DNA of 16,560 nucleotides from Candidatus Bandiella numerosa. GTDB lineage: Bacteria; Pseudomonadota; Alphaproteobacteria; Rickettsiales; Midichloriaceae. Made by a program: the position numbers and the translations under genes. Each line of letters starts with the position of its first letter. Position 1 is the first letter of the stretch. Positions 7,034 through 15,566 of this stretch are shown piece by piece. A model generated the notes under the pieces. It was given only the letters and a program-made list of their open reading frames with translations, had not been told where the DNA came from and did no database searches. The stretch spans positions 1 to 16,560 of the forward strand of contig NZ_JAJBJD010000004.1 of assembly GCF_021811875.1 (NCBI RefSeq), in the 5' to 3' direction.

Positions 7034-7323
7034 TAAAATTAGATATGTATGATATTATTAAAATGCCTCTGTTAACAGAGAAAAGTAATAGTCTTGAATC
7101 TTTGGGTAAATATGTGTTCATTGTGAGTTCAGATAGTAATAAAGCTCAAATTAAAAAAGCAGTTGAGCATATTTTTAATGTAGAAGTGAAAAGTGTGAAT
7201 ATAATTAATATCCAAGGAAAGGCAAAAGTTTTTAAAGGTAAAAAAGGTAAGAGAGCTAGCTTTAAGAAAGCTATTGTAACAACAAAAGATATGAAAAAAA
7301 TCGAATTTTCAAAAGGTGTTTAA
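7030..7323 (+). CDS. rplW: 50S ribosomal protein L23 (GTG start)
   Basis: L23 sits at the tunnel exit and docks trigger factor and SRP. The 97-residue product contains PLLTEKSNSLESLGKYVFIV and IKKAVEHIFNVEVKSVN, the family core. The GTG start at 7030 overlaps the rplD stop as GTGA. GAGG at 7021-7024 region supports it. An ATG at 7045 would give a product five residues shorter and is less well placed. Translational coupling to rplD is likely. Confidence 0.95.
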   Translation: MIKLDMYDIIKMPLLTEKSNSLESLGKYVFIVSSDSNKAQIKKAVEHIFNVEVKSVNIINIQGKAKVFKGKKGKRASFKKAIVTTKDMKKIEFSKGV

Positions 7324-7326
7324 AAG

Positions 7327-8157
7327 ATGGCATTAATAAATTATAATCCAGTTACCCCTTCTCAAAGGCAACTTGTTTTGGTTGATAAATCTGGACTTTG
7401 GAAAGGGTCTCCTATAAAGGGACTTGTTAGAGGTAAGAATAGTAGTGGTGGTAGGAATAATCTTGGTAGAATAACCGTTTATGGTAAATCAAAAGGTGCT
7501 AAGAAAAAATATAGAATAATTGATTTTAAGAGAACAAAAGAGCTTTCTGCGACAGTGGAAAGATTTGAATATGATCCAAATAGATCTGCTAATATTGCGT
7601 TAATAAAATATGATGATAATGAGTACTCATATATAATAGCGTTAGAAAATTTAAAAATAGGAGATAAAATTGTATCTTCTAATAGTGCTGAGATAGCAAT
7701 CGGTAACTGTATGCAGTTAAAAAACATTCCTGTTGGAATAGTAATTAGTAATATAGAATTGAAACCTAATAAAGGAGCTCAATTAGCTAGGTCAGCTGGT
7801 GCATCTGCAACAATTGTTAATAAAGATTCTGGTAAAGTATCCATCAAGCTTCGCTCAGGTGAAGTTAGAATTGTTGAAGGGGAATGCAAAGCAACTATAG
7901 GAACAGTTTCAAATGCTGATAAGAAAAATGTAAAACTTGGTAAAGCAGGAAGAAAAAGATGGTTGGGTTTTAGGCCTAAAGTAAGGGGTGTTGCGAAAAA
8001 CCCGGTCGATCATCCGCATGGTGGTGGTGAAGGTAAAACATCGGGTGGTAGACATCCTGTGTCTGCTTGGGGTAAGCCAACAAAAGGATTTAAGACTAGA
8101 AATAATAAACGAACAGATAAGTTTATAATAAAAAGCAGACATAAAAAAAATAAATAA
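7327..8157 (+). CDS. rplB: 50S ribosomal protein L2
   Basis: L2 is needed for subunit association and peptidyl transferase centre assembly. The 276-residue product has the RNA-binding [17 protein letters not shown] region, the central [15 protein letters not shown] and the conserved C-terminal [18 protein letters not shown], which includes the functionally important His of the HPHGGG motif. AAAGGTGT about nine bases upstream of the ATG serves as Shine-Dalgarno. Length is normal. Confidence 0.98.
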   Translation: MALINYNPVTPSQRQLVLVDKSGLWKGSPIKGLVRGKNSSGGRNNLGRITVYGKSKGAKKKYRIIDFKRTKELSATVERFEYDPNRSANIALIKYDDNEYSYIIALENLKIGDKIVSSNSAEIAIGNCMQLKNIPVGIVISNIELKPNKGAQLARSAGASATIVNKDSGKVSIKLRSGEVRIVEGECKATIGTVSNADKKNVKLGKAGRKRWLGFRPKVRGVAKNPVDHPHGGGEGKTSGGRHPVSAWGKPTKGFKTRNNKRTDKFIIKSRHKKNK

Positions 8158-8171
8158 TAAGTGAATGAATT

Positions 8172-8441
8172 ATGAGTAATAGATCAGTTTGGAAAGGACC
8201 GTTTGTTGATCCTAAATTGCTAAAAAAAGTAAATGATGTAGTTGTTGGTGGAAAATTTGTTGCAATCAAAACATGGTCAAGAAAATCTACTATTTTGCCA
8301 AATTTTGTTGGATTAACATTTTCTGTGCATAATGGAAAGAAGTTTATTCAAGTTTTGGTTAACGAAAAAATGGTAGGTAAAAAGCTTGGAGAATTTTCTC
8401 CTACTAGAACATTTAATGGTCACGGAAATAACAGAAAATAA
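8172..8441 (+). CDS. rpsS: 30S ribosomal protein S19
   Basis: S19 binds the 3' major domain of 16S rRNA in the 30S head near S13. The 89-residue product has the family N-terminus [17 protein letters not shown], then [18 protein letters not shown] and [12 protein letters not shown], and ends with [17 protein letters not shown]. It is a few residues shorter than E. coli S19. There is no clear Shine-Dalgarno; the start reads GAATTATG. Confidence 0.97.
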   Translation: MSNRSVWKGPFVDPKLLKKVNDVVVGGKFVAIKTWSRKSTILPNFVGLTFSVHNGKKFIQVLVNEKMVGKKLGEFSPTRTFNGHGNNRK

Positions 8442-8460
8442 TTATTATATTAGTGAATTT

Positions 8461-8796
8461 ATGCAAGTTAAAGCAACAGATAAATTGGTGAAATCAAGTG
8501 TTCAGAAATTGAACATTATTGCGGATCTTATAAGGAAAGAGAATGTTAATGAAGCAATATTGCAACTTGAATTTTGTAAAAGAAAAGCATCAAAGCAATT
8601 GCAAAATATCCTTAAATCTGCAATAGCTAATTCACAAAATAATCATGGATTAGATATAGACAAATTATATGTAAAGGAAGTTAGGATTGGTAAATCCTTA
8701 ACCTTAAAGCGTTCAATGGTTAGAGCGAGGGGTAGAATAAATAGAATAGTAAAGCCATTTAGTAAAGTTACAATAATTGTAGAGGAAAGAGGTTAA
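8461..8796 (+). CDS. rplV: 50S ribosomal protein L22
   Basis: L22 lines the exit tunnel with its beta-hairpin. I place the start at ATG 8461 (111 residues, MQVKATDKLVKSS), which matches the family N-terminus and length. The open frame extends back to 8386, but that part overlaps rpsS and has no L22 similarity. The product shows VQKLNIIADLIRKENVNEA, LKSAIANSQNNHGLDIDKL and the RSMVRARGRINRI hairpin region. Shine-Dalgarno complementarity is weak; coupling to rpsS is likely. Confidence 0.95.
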   Translation: MQVKATDKLVKSSVQKLNIIADLIRKENVNEAILQLEFCKRKASKQLQNILKSAIANSQNNHGLDIDKLYVKEVRIGKSLTLKRSMVRARGRINRIVKPFSKVTIIVEERG

Positions 8797-8797
8797 T

Positions 8798-9481
8798 ATG
8801 GGACAAAAAGTAAATCCAAATAGCTTTAGATTAGGAATTGTATCTACATGGGATTCATCATGGTATAGCAAAAAAGATTATGCTAAAAAATTGCATGAAG
8901 ATATTAAAATTAGAGGTATGATTTTTGATAAGTTGAATTATGCAGGTGTAAGTAAAGTTTGTGTAGAGCGCCCAGCTAATAAGATTATGATAAATATTCA
9001 TTCATCAAGGCCTGGTGTAGTAATAGGTAAAAAGGGTGTTGATGTGGCAAAAATTAAAGAAGATATAGCAAAAATAACTTCTAATGAGATAATCATAAAT
9101 ATTACAGAGGTGCGAAAAGCTGAGACAGAGCCATTACTTGTAGCAAAAACTGTAGCAGAGCAATTAGAAAAAAGGGTCTCTTTTAGAAAAGCTGTAAAAA
9201 GGGCTATATCGAATGCTATGAAAATGGGAGCAAAGGGAGTTAAAATAAGCGTTTCTGGACGTTTGGGTGGAGCTGAAATAGCAAGAACAGAATGGTATAA
9301 AGAAGGTAGAGTTCCACTTCATACACTTAGGGCAATAGTTAGTTATGATATGGCAGAGGCTCATACAATATATGGTCTGATAGGAGTAAAGGTATGGATA
9401 TATAAGGGAGATATGCTTGATAATTTAAAAAATAATACAGTAGAGAAAAATGATATTACATCCAAAGAAAACAAAATTTAG
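8798..9481 (+). CDS. rpsC: 30S ribosomal protein S3
   Basis: S3 forms part of the mRNA entry channel and helicase of the 30S subunit. The 227-residue product begins [14 protein letters not shown], has a type II KH domain with [10 protein letters not shown] (71-80) and a C-terminal domain with [20 protein letters not shown] and [20 protein letters not shown] upstream of ATG 8798 is a good Shine-Dalgarno. The last residues, after about 210, are an unconserved polar tail whose coding sequence overlaps the first 32 bases of rplP. Confidence 0.97.
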   Translation: MGQKVNPNSFRLGIVSTWDSSWYSKKDYAKKLHEDIKIRGMIFDKLNYAGVSKVCVERPANKIMINIHSSRPGVVIGKKGVDVAKIKEDIAKITSNEIIINITEVRKAETEPLLVAKTVAEQLEKRVSFRKAVKRAISNAMKMGAKGVKISVSGRLGGAEIARTEWYKEGRVPLHTLRAIVSYDMAEAHTIYGLIGVKVWIYKGDMLDNLKNNTVEKNDITSKENKI

Positions 9482-9872
9482 AAAAGCTTTTAAAGGAAGA
9501 ATTCATGGAAAAGCCAAAGGTGGTTTTAAGATTGCTTTTGGTAAATTTGCTCTTAAAGCGTTGGAGCCGGAAAGGATTCAGGAAAAGCAAATTGAATCTG
9601 CGAGAAAAGCTATTAATAGACATTTAAGAAGAGCTGGTAAATTATGGATAAGGATTTTTCCAGATATTCCAGTAAGTAAAAAGCCTGCTGATGTCAGGAT
9701 GGGTAAGGGAAAAGGTTCTCCGGAATTTTGGGCTTGTAGAGTTAAGCCAGGTAGAATTTTATTTGAACTTGATTCAGTAACTGAAGAGCAAGCTATAGAG
9801 GCTTTTTCAAGAGCTGCTGCAAAATTGCCAATAAAAACAAAAGTAATTAGAAATATAGAAGAGGGAGTTTAA
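9450..9872 (+). CDS. rplP: 50S ribosomal protein L16
   Basis: L16 helps organise the A site of the 50S subunit. The 140-residue product starts [17 protein letters not shown], the expected N-terminus, so the start at 9450 is well fixed even though it overlaps rpsC by 32 bases. [17 protein letters not shown] contains the conserved Arg that is hydroxylated in E. coli L16. AGAG lies just upstream. Length is normal. Confidence 0.96.
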   Translation: MILHPKKTKFRKAFKGRIHGKAKGGFKIAFGKFALKALEPERIQEKQIESARKAINRHLRRAGKLWIRIFPDIPVSKKPADVRMGKGKGSPEFWACRVKPGRILFELDSVTEEQAIEAFSRAAAKLPIKTKVIRNIEEGV

Positions 9873-9873
9873 A

Positions 9874-10071
9874 ATGAAATTTCATGAAATTAATAATTTA
9901 GATAATAATGCTTTACAAAATGAATTACTTAAGTATAAAAATGAGTACTTTAATTTGAGATTTCAAAAAGTTTTAGGCGAACTGAACAATACTTCCAGAA
10001 TAAAGGTTGTCAAAAAGAGCATAGCGAGAATTTTTACCGCATTAAATAAAATTAAAGATAAAAATAGTTAA
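9874..10071 (+). CDS. rpmC: 50S ribosomal protein L29
   Basis: L29 is a small two-helix protein at the tunnel exit beside L23. The 65-residue product has the typical [19 protein letters not shown] helix and a second basic helix [22 protein letters not shown] upstream of ATG 9874 is a strong Shine-Dalgarno. The gene is one base from the rplP stop. Confidence 0.95.
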   Translation: MKFHEINNLDNNALQNELLKYKNEYFNLRFQKVLGELNNTSRIKVVKKSIARIFTALNKIKDKNS

Positions 10072-10076
10072 TTATT

Positions 10077-10316
10077 ATGTCAAAAAAAGTATTAGAAGGT
10101 ATTGTGTTAAATAATAAAGCTGATAAGACGGTAACTGTGTTGGTGGAGAGAAAAGTATTGCATAAAAAGTATAAAAAGATTATTAAGAGAAGCAAAAAAT
10201 ATTTAGCTCACGATGAGAATAATGTTTTGAATATTGGTGATAAGGTTAAAATAATAGAAAGTAAACCTATATCTAAGCTAAAAAAATGGCAAATTTTGTT
10301 AAGTGATAAGGATTAA
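10077..10316 (+). CDS. rpsQ: 30S ribosomal protein S17
   Basis: S17 is a primary 16S rRNA-binding OB-fold protein. The 79-residue product shows [39 protein letters not shown] and [20 protein letters not shown], the family pattern in order. The start is TTATTATG without a clear Shine-Dalgarno. Confidence 0.97.
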   Translation: MSKKVLEGIVLNNKADKTVTVLVERKVLHKKYKKIIKRSKKYLAHDENNVLNIGDKVKIIESKPISKLKKWQILLSDKD

Positions 10317-10318
10317 TT

Positions 10319-10687
10319 ATGATACAGATGGGTACGAAACTAAATGTGGCAGATAACACTGGAGCTAAATTAGTACAGTGTATTAAGGTTCTTGGTGGAA
10401 GTAAAAAGATGTCCGCAAGTATTGGAGATAAGATTGTTGTCTCTATTAAGAAAGCTGCTGTATCTGACAAAGTTAAAGAGGGAGAAGTGTTTCACGCAGT
10501 GGTCGTAAGAACTAGAAAGGAAAAGAGAAGGAAGGATGCCGTAGTAATTAGGTTTTTTGATAATGCCGTTGTATTGCTTGATAAGCAGGGAGAGTTAATT
10601 GGTACTAGAATATTCGGAATTATTCCGAGAGAACTTAGAGAAAAAAATTATTTGAAAATAATTTCATTAGCCCCAGAGGTAACGTAA
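10319..10687 (+). CDS. rplN: 50S ribosomal protein L14
   Basis: L14 is an intersubunit-bridge protein and the first gene of the classical spc operon. Here it follows rpsQ by two bases, so the S10 and spc operons are fused. The 122-residue product has [35 protein letters not shown] and [17 protein letters not shown]. All family landmarks and the exact family length are present. Confidence 0.98.
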   Translation: MIQMGTKLNVADNTGAKLVQCIKVLGGSKKMSASIGDKIVVSIKKAAVSDKVKEGEVFHAVVVRTRKEKRRKDAVVIRFFDNAVVLLDKQGELIGTRIFGIIPRELREKNYLKIISLAPEVT

Positions 10688-10688
10688 A

Positions 10689-11018
10689 ATGGCAAATAAA
10701 TTTAAAAAGAGCGATAAAGTTAAGGTGATAACTGGCAAGGACAAAGGTAAGATTTCTGAAATTATCAGTTTTATACCAAAAAGTAATAAAGTTGTTATTG
10801 GTGGTGTAAATGTTGTAAAAAGACATACTAAGCCTAATAAATTTAATCCAGAAGGTGGTATTGTACAAAAGGAAATGCCAATCCATGTTTCAAATATTAT
10901 GCATGTTGATCTAAAAACAAATTCTGTGAGTAAGATAGGATTTAAATTTTTAGAAGATGGCAAGAAAGTTAGATATTTGAAAAAAACAGGTGAATTGATA
11001 GATAATAAAAAAGTTTAA
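10689..11018 (+). CDS. rplX: 50S ribosomal protein L24
   Basis: L24 initiates 50S assembly. The 109-residue product has an N-terminal KOW motif, KVKVITGKDKGKISEI, then VIGGVNVVKRHTKP and EGGIVQKEMPIHVSNI. AGAGGTAA before the ATG is a good Shine-Dalgarno. The tail is slightly longer than usual. Confidence 0.97.
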   Translation: MANKFKKSDKVKVITGKDKGKISEIISFIPKSNKVVIGGVNVVKRHTKPNKFNPEGGIVQKEMPIHVSNIMHVDLKTNSVSKIGFKFLEDGKKVRYLKKTGELIDNKKV

Positions 11019-11020
11019 TT

Positions 11021-11566
11021 ATGGCTAATTCAAGATTAGAAAAACATTATAGTACGGTTAGTAGAAAGGAACTAAAGGAACACTTTAAGTTTAAAAATGA
11101 CATGCAAATCCCTAGGCTAAAAAAAATATCAATCAATGTTTCTGTAAAAGATGCTGTGACAGATTCTAAGGTTATAGATAAAGTCTATGATGAAATTATG
11201 GCTATTACAGGTCAAAAGCCCGTAATAACAAAGGCAAAAAAATCAATAGCTACATTTAAGTTAAGAGAAGGGATGAAAATTGGGTGTAAGGTTACACTTA
11301 GAAAAACTATAATGTACGAATTTTTAGATAGGTTAATAAATATAGCGCTTCCAAGAGTAAGGGACTTTAAGGGGTTAAGTTCAAAACAGTTTGATGGTAA
11401 TGGTAATTTTTCATTAGGAATAAAAGAGCAGATTGTATTTCCTGAAGTTGATTATAATAAGATTGATAAAATAAGAGGAATGAACATTATTATAGTTACT
11501 TCTACAAACAGTAATGAAGAAGCGAAGTTTTTACTAAAAACATTTAATCTACCATTTTATAATTAG
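11021..11566 (+). CDS. rplE: 50S ribosomal protein L5
   Basis: L5 binds 5S rRNA in the central protuberance. The 181-residue product has IPRLKKISINVSVKDAV, TGQKPVITKAKKSIATFKLR, LPRVRDFKGLSSKQFDGNGN, and the conserved end IRGMNIIIVTSTNSNEEAKF. Length is normal. The start follows rplX by two bases (TAATTATG) with no clear Shine-Dalgarno, suggesting coupled translation. Confidence 0.98.
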   Translation: MANSRLEKHYSTVSRKELKEHFKFKNDMQIPRLKKISINVSVKDAVTDSKVIDKVYDEIMAITGQKPVITKAKKSIATFKLREGMKIGCKVTLRKTIMYEFLDRLINIALPRVRDFKGLSSKQFDGNGNFSLGIKEQIVFPEVDYNKIDKIRGMNIIIVTSTNSNEEAKFLLKTFNLPFYN

Positions 11567-11584
11567 AATAATAGGATAAATATC

Positions 11585-11890
11585 ATGGCAAAAAAAAGTG
11601 TAGTGCAGAGAAATTTAAAAAGGATTAGATTATTCAATAATAATCTAGAAAAAAGAATGGAGCTTAAAGAAATTCGTAATAATAAGTCAATTACGTTAGA
11701 GGAAAGATTTGAGGCTCAAGCAAATTTATCTAAGTTGCCAAGGAATAGTTCAAAGGCAAGAATAAGAAATAGGTGTTTGCTGAGTGGTAGGGGAAGAGGA
11801 GTTTATAGAAAATTCAAGTTATCCAGAATATGGTTTAGGAAATTAGCATCAGAGTGTAAGTTGCCTGGTGTAATTAAGGCTAGTTGGTAA
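11585..11890 (+). CDS. rpsN: 30S ribosomal protein S14, long zinc-independent type
   Basis: S14 is a 30S head protein. The 101-residue product is the long form: it has [20 protein letters not shown] and ends GVIKASW, and it lacks the CxxC pairs of the short zinc-binding form, as usual in proteobacteria. AGGATAA lies upstream of ATG 11585. Confidence 0.97.
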   Translation: MAKKSVVQRNLKRIRLFNNNLEKRMELKEIRNNKSITLEERFEAQANLSKLPRNSSKARIRNRCLLSGRGRGVYRKFKLSRIWFRKLASECKLPGVIKASW

Positions 11891-11909
11891 TAATAAAGGA
11901 AATAAAGAT

Positions 11910-12314
11910 ATGTCACAAACACATTTACTTTCAGATACAATAGCGAGAATTAAAAATGCGCAGTTAGTTAAAAAACAATATACAATAGTGCATTGTTCTA
12001 AAAAAATTGAGCAAGTTTTGGATGTATTGCTTAAAGCTGGCTATGTTTCGAGTGTTGAAAAATATGAGGTAAGAAAAGGTGTGCATATGATTAAGGTGGG
12101 GCTTAAATATGAAGGTAAGTTCAGTTGTCCTGTAATCAAGGAGTTTAATGTAGTGTCGAAGCCTGGTAAAAAGGTATTTAAATCATATAAAGATGTAAAT
12201 AAAATGTACGGTGGATTAGGCATGACAGTATTGTCAACTTCAAAGGGTATAATAAATGACAATGAGGCCAGGGATATTAAAGCTGGTGGTGAAATTTTGT
12301 GTAACATTTTTTAA
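11910..12314 (+). CDS. rpsH: 30S ribosomal protein S8
   Basis: S8 binds the central domain of 16S rRNA and, in E. coli, represses the spc operon. The 134-residue product begins LLSDTIARIKNAQLVKKQYT, has a middle section with KYEGKFSCPVIKEFNVVSKP and YGGLGMTVLSTSKGIINDNE, and ends EILCNIF. AAAGGAAA upstream of ATG 11910 is a good Shine-Dalgarno. Length is normal. Confidence 0.97.
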   Translation: MSQTHLLSDTIARIKNAQLVKKQYTIVHCSKKIEQVLDVLLKAGYVSSVEKYEVRKGVHMIKVGLKYEGKFSCPVIKEFNVVSKPGKKVFKSYKDVNKMYGGLGMTVLSTSKGIINDNEARDIKAGGEILCNIF

Positions 12315-12322
12315 AATAGATT

Positions 12323-12853
12323 ATGTCAAAAATAGGAAAACAACAGATCAAAATACCAGGTCAAGTCAAAATCAATTTTGAAGACGATTTCCTAGTTGTG
12401 AAAGGTCCCAAGGGTGAATTGAGCATGAATGTGTTTGATTCAATTAATTTAAAATTAAATGATGATAGTATTATATTGTCTCCAAAGACAATTACTAAAA
12501 AAGTCAAATCACTGTGGGGGTTGACACGTTCATTGATAAATAACATGGTTATAGGTGTCACCGATGGATTTGTAAAAAAATTAGAAATTAATGGAGTAGG
12601 TTATAAAGTTAATATGGATGGTGATTTATTAATATTAGCTTTAGGATATAGTCATGATATTGTTTATCCCATTCCCGAAGGTGTTAGTGTTAAATGTACG
12701 AAGAATACAATAGAGGTAATTGGGTGCGATAAACAACTTGTTGGGCAAGTTTGTGCAGACATTAGGAGTTTAAGAAAACCTGAGCCTTATAAAGGTAAAG
12801 GGATTAAGTATGAAAATGAAGTGATTGTAAGAAAAGAAGGTAAGAAAAAATAA
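12323..12853 (+). CDS. rplF: 50S ribosomal protein L6
   Basis: L6 lies near the GTPase-associated centre, where EF-Tu and EF-G act. The 176-residue product has two similar domains. The first begins MSKIGKQQIKIPGQVKINFE, with VKGPKGELSM following. The second has LEINGVGYKVNMDGDLLILA and LGYSHDIVYPIPEGVSVKC, and the end carries EPYKGKGIKYENEVIVRKEG. The start reads GATTATG without a clear Shine-Dalgarno. Confidence 0.97.
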   Translation: MSKIGKQQIKIPGQVKINFEDDFLVVKGPKGELSMNVFDSINLKLNDDSIILSPKTITKKVKSLWGLTRSLINNMVIGVTDGFVKKLEINGVGYKVNMDGDLLILALGYSHDIVYPIPEGVSVKCTKNTIEVIGCDKQLVGQVCADIRSLRKPEPYKGKGIKYENEVIVRKEGKKK

Positions 12854-12869
12854 TTTGGTATTTTAAAAA

Positions 12870-13229
12870 ATGTTAAGCAAAAAGTTAAAACATATTAGAA
12901 GAAAAGAGAGAACAAGATTTAAACTTAAAAGTGGTAATTTGGATAGGTTGAGATTGTGTTTTTATACTTCAAATAAGTATATTTATGGTCAAGTTATTGA
13001 TGAAAGTAAAAGAATGACGATTACTTCTTTAGCCACCTATGATAAGGATTTCAAAGATTTTAAAAATAAAAATAATATTAAAGCTGCTGAATTGCTTGGT
13101 GAAAAATTTGCTAAAATGCTACTAGATAGAAAAATTAAAGATGTGTATTTTGATAGAGGTAGGCTCAAGTATCATGGTAAAGCAAAGGCTTTTGCTGACA
13201 GTGCAAGGAAAAACGGGTTAAATTTTTAA
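12870..13229 (+). CDS. rplR: 50S ribosomal protein L18
   Basis: L18 binds 5S rRNA with L5. The 119-residue product has a basic N-terminus, a central LRLCFYTSNKYIYGQVID strand pair, AAELLGEKFAKMLLDRKIKD and the typical end FDRGRLKYHGKAKAFADSAR. Its TAA shares one base with the ATG of rpsE (TAATG). No clear Shine-Dalgarno is seen. Confidence 0.97.
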   Translation: MLSKKLKHIRRKERTRFKLKSGNLDRLRLCFYTSNKYIYGQVIDESKRMTITSLATYDKDFKDFKNKNNIKAAELLGEKFAKMLLDRKIKDVYFDRGRLKYHGKAKAFADSARKNGLNF

Positions 13230-13756
13230 TGGCTGACAAAATGGTAAATAATAATAGTAACACAGAAATTGTAGAAAAATTAGTTAAAGTAAACAGATGT
13301 ACTTCTGTTACCAAAGGGGGGAGAAAATTTAGTTTTTCGGTCATTGTAGTAGTCGGAGATAAAAAAGGAAAAGTAGGATACGGTTTAGGAAAGGCTACTG
13401 AGGTAATGGATGCTAAGGCAAAAGCATTGGGAGAAGCAAGAAGAAGCATGTTTAGAATTCCACTGAGGGAAGGAAGGACTTTACATCATGATACTATTGG
13501 TAAATATTGTTCTGGAAAGGTAATAATGAGAGCTGCTCCAGCTGGTACTGGTATTATAGCAGGAGGATCAACAAGGCCATTATTTGAAGTCTTAGGTATT
13601 AAGGATATTGTGGCTAAGTCAATTGGTTCAAATAATCCTCATAATATTGTGAAAGCAGTTATTATGGGGCTTAGAAATACTAGTACACCTAAAATGATTG
13701 CAGATAAAAGAGGAAAAAAGATAGTTGAAATTGCTAGTCAACGAGAAAAAACTTAA
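13229..13756 (+). CDS. rpsE: 30S ribosomal protein S5
   Basis: S5 contributes to decoding accuracy and the mRNA entry channel. The 175-residue product has the dsRBD-like N-domain, with RCTSVTKGGRKFSFSVIVVV and GKVGYGLGKATEV, and the C-domain, with AAPAGTGIIAGGSTRPLFEV and GSNNPHNIVKAV. Length is normal. In most proteobacteria rpmD (L30) follows directly; here only 15 bases separate rpsE from rplO and no L30 frame fits. Confidence 0.98.
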   Translation: MADKMVNNNSNTEIVEKLVKVNRCTSVTKGGRKFSFSVIVVVGDKKGKVGYGLGKATEVMDAKAKALGEARRSMFRIPLREGRTLHHDTIGKYCSGKVIMRAAPAGTGIIAGGSTRPLFEVLGIKDIVAKSIGSNNPHNIVKAVIMGLRNTSTPKMIADKRGKKIVEIASQREKT

Positions 13757-13771
13757 AGATGGTATAATGTT

Positions 13772-14218
13772 ATGTTGAATCAGTTAAAAGGAAATATAGG
13801 AGCGAGAAAAAAAAGGAAATGTCTGGGAAGAGGAATAGCTTCTGGAAAAGGTAAGACATGTGGTAGAGGTGGAAAAGGACAAACTGCGAGAAGTGGTGTT
13901 GCTTTAAATGGATTTGAGGGAGGTCAAATGCCTATATATAGGAGATTACCTAAAAGAGGATTTAACCCTATTAATAAACAAGTATATAAAATTATTAATT
14001 TATATCAGATAAATTATTTAATTAAAAACCAAAAGCTTACGCAAGATATTAAATTAGAAGATATAGAGAAATTAGGTTTATTTAATTCTAAAAAAGAAAA
14101 ATTGAAGTTACTTGGAAAAGGAGTATTTGAACAAAAGTTTAATATAGAAGTGAACAATGCTTCTAAGAAGTTGATTGAAAATGCTTCAAAAAATGGTTCA
14201 GCTATCAAATTAGTATAA
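13772..14218 (+). CDS. rplO: 50S ribosomal protein L15
   Basis: L15 is a late-assembly 50S protein. The 148-residue product has the basic Gly-rich N-terminus [20 protein letters not shown] followed by [20 protein letters not shown] and KRGFNP. The C-terminal half (residues about 75-148) is less conserved but ends in the usual helix. The start lacks a clear Shine-Dalgarno. A TATAAT at 13763-13768 lies just before it but has no partner -35. Confidence 0.96.
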   Translation: MLNQLKGNIGARKKRKCLGRGIASGKGKTCGRGGKGQTARSGVALNGFEGGQMPIYRRLPKRGFNPINKQVYKIINLYQINYLIKNQKLTQDIKLEDIEKLGLFNSKKEKLKLLGKGVFEQKFNIEVNNASKKLIENASKNGSAIKLV

Positions 14219-14234
14219 GTCAAAGATAATAAAA

Positions 14235-15566
14235 ATGAAAAATCAGCAGAGCCAAAATTTTGGTAATCCTATAATGGGTGGCGGAGAGTTAGGCAAAAAG
14301 ATTTTTTTTGTTATATTGATTTTAATTATTTATAGATTCGGAACTTACATACCGCTTCCTGGAGTTAATTTAATGATTTTGGACAGTATTGTCAAAGAGC
14401 AGGCTAAAGGAATTTTAGGAATGTTTAACGTATTAACAGGTGGTGCGCTTGGCAGGATGTCTATATTTACCTTAAACATTATGCCATACATAACTGCTTC
14501 AATAATTATGCAATTAATGACGGCATTATCCAAAGAATTTAGTGAGCTTAGAAAATCAGGTGAAGCTGGTAGACAGAAAATAAATCAATATTCAAAATAT
14601 TTATCAGTTATCCTAGCTTTATTTCAAGGGTATGGTATAGCGATTGGGATTGAATCGCTTAATCATAATGGTGTTGCGTTAATAAGTGATCCTGGAATTT
14701 ATTTTAGAATTGTTACAATGTTTAGCCTTATGGGAGGAACAATAGTTGTCGTTTGGTTTGCGGATCAAATAAATACAAAAGGAATTGGAAATGGAAGCTC
14801 AGTTATAATTTTTGCAGGTATAGTTTCAGGTTTGTTACCTTCTGTATTTTCATTATTAGAGATGGGAAAAAATAATATCGTCTCAACTCCATTTTTATTA
14901 TTATGCTTTGCAGTTGTTGTATTTATGGTTGTTTTTGTGGTGTTCATGGAGAAGGCTCAAAGAAAATTAGTAGTACAATATCCTAGAAAGCAAATTGGAA
15001 AGAAAATATATGCTGGAGATTCAACACATTTACCAATGAAAGTTAATGTGTCTGGAGTAATACCACCGATATTTGCCAATGCACTATTATTATTTCCTGC
15101 CACAATAGCTGGTTTTAACGTGGGTGCAGAAACTAATGGATGGCGCAAATTTGTCGAAAGTTATTTATCTCAGGGGAAACCGCTATATGTTGCGCTATAT
15201 ATACTCTTTATAATATTTTTCTGTTTTTTTTACAGTACAATTGTGTTTAATCCAGAAGAAACTGCCGAAAATTTAAGAAAAAGTGGTGCCATTATTGTTG
15301 GCAGAAGGCCTGGAAACCAGACTAAAGAATATCTACAATATATTTTAACAAGAATTACTGTGATCGGAGCTTTGTATATAGCAATAATTTGTGCAGTACC
15401 AGAAGTTTTAACTTATCAATTTAGTATGCCTTTCTATTTAGGCGGTACGAGTATTTTAATAGTTATCAGCGTAGTGTTAGATTTGAGCTCGCAAATTCAA
15501 TCACATTTATTAAGTAGTAAATATGTGAATTTGATGAAAAAGACTAATATGATGAGGCGTAGGTAA
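14235..15566 (+). CDS. secY: Preprotein translocase subunit SecY
   Basis: SecY is the ten-helix inner-membrane channel of the Sec translocase, working with SecE, SecG and SecA. The 443-residue product shows YRFGTYIPLPGVN at the end of the first helix, the plug region after it, SIFTLNIMPYITASIIMQL in the second helix, GIGNGSSVIIFAGI in the middle and the cytoplasmic-loop signature VGRRPGNQTKEYL. Ten hydrophobic segments can be made out along the protein. It follows L15 in the usual spc order, and its TAA shares one base with the adk ATG. Confidence 0.98.
   Translation: MKNQQSQNFGNPIMGGGELGKKIFFVILILIIYRFGTYIPLPGVNLMILDSIVKEQAKGILGMFNVLTGGALGRMSIFTLNIMPYITASIIMQLMTALSKEFSELRKSGEAGRQKINQYSKYLSVILALFQGYGIAIGIESLNHNGVALISDPGIYFRIVTMFSLMGGTIVVVWFADQINTKGIGNGSSVIIFAGIVSGLLPSVFSLLEMGKNNIVSTPFLLLCFAVVVFMVVFVVFMEKAQRKLVVQYPRKQIGKKIYAGDSTHLPMKVNVSGVIPPIFANALLLFPATIAGFNVGAETNGWRKFVESYLSQGKPLYVALYILFIIFFCFFYSTIVFNPEETAENLRKSGAIIVGRRPGNQTKEYLQYILTRITVIGALYIAIICAVPEVLTYQFSMPFYLGGTSILIVISVVLDLSSQIQSHLLSSKYVNLMKKTNMMRRR

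Noticed and set aside
8386..8460. Upstream extension of the L22 frame
   Set aside because: It overlaps rpsS, has no L22 similarity, and ATG 8461 gives the normal family length.
13763..13768. TATAAT before rplO as an internal promoter
   Set aside because: No -35-like hexamer lies at 16-18 bases upstream, and such hexamers arise often in AT-rich DNA.
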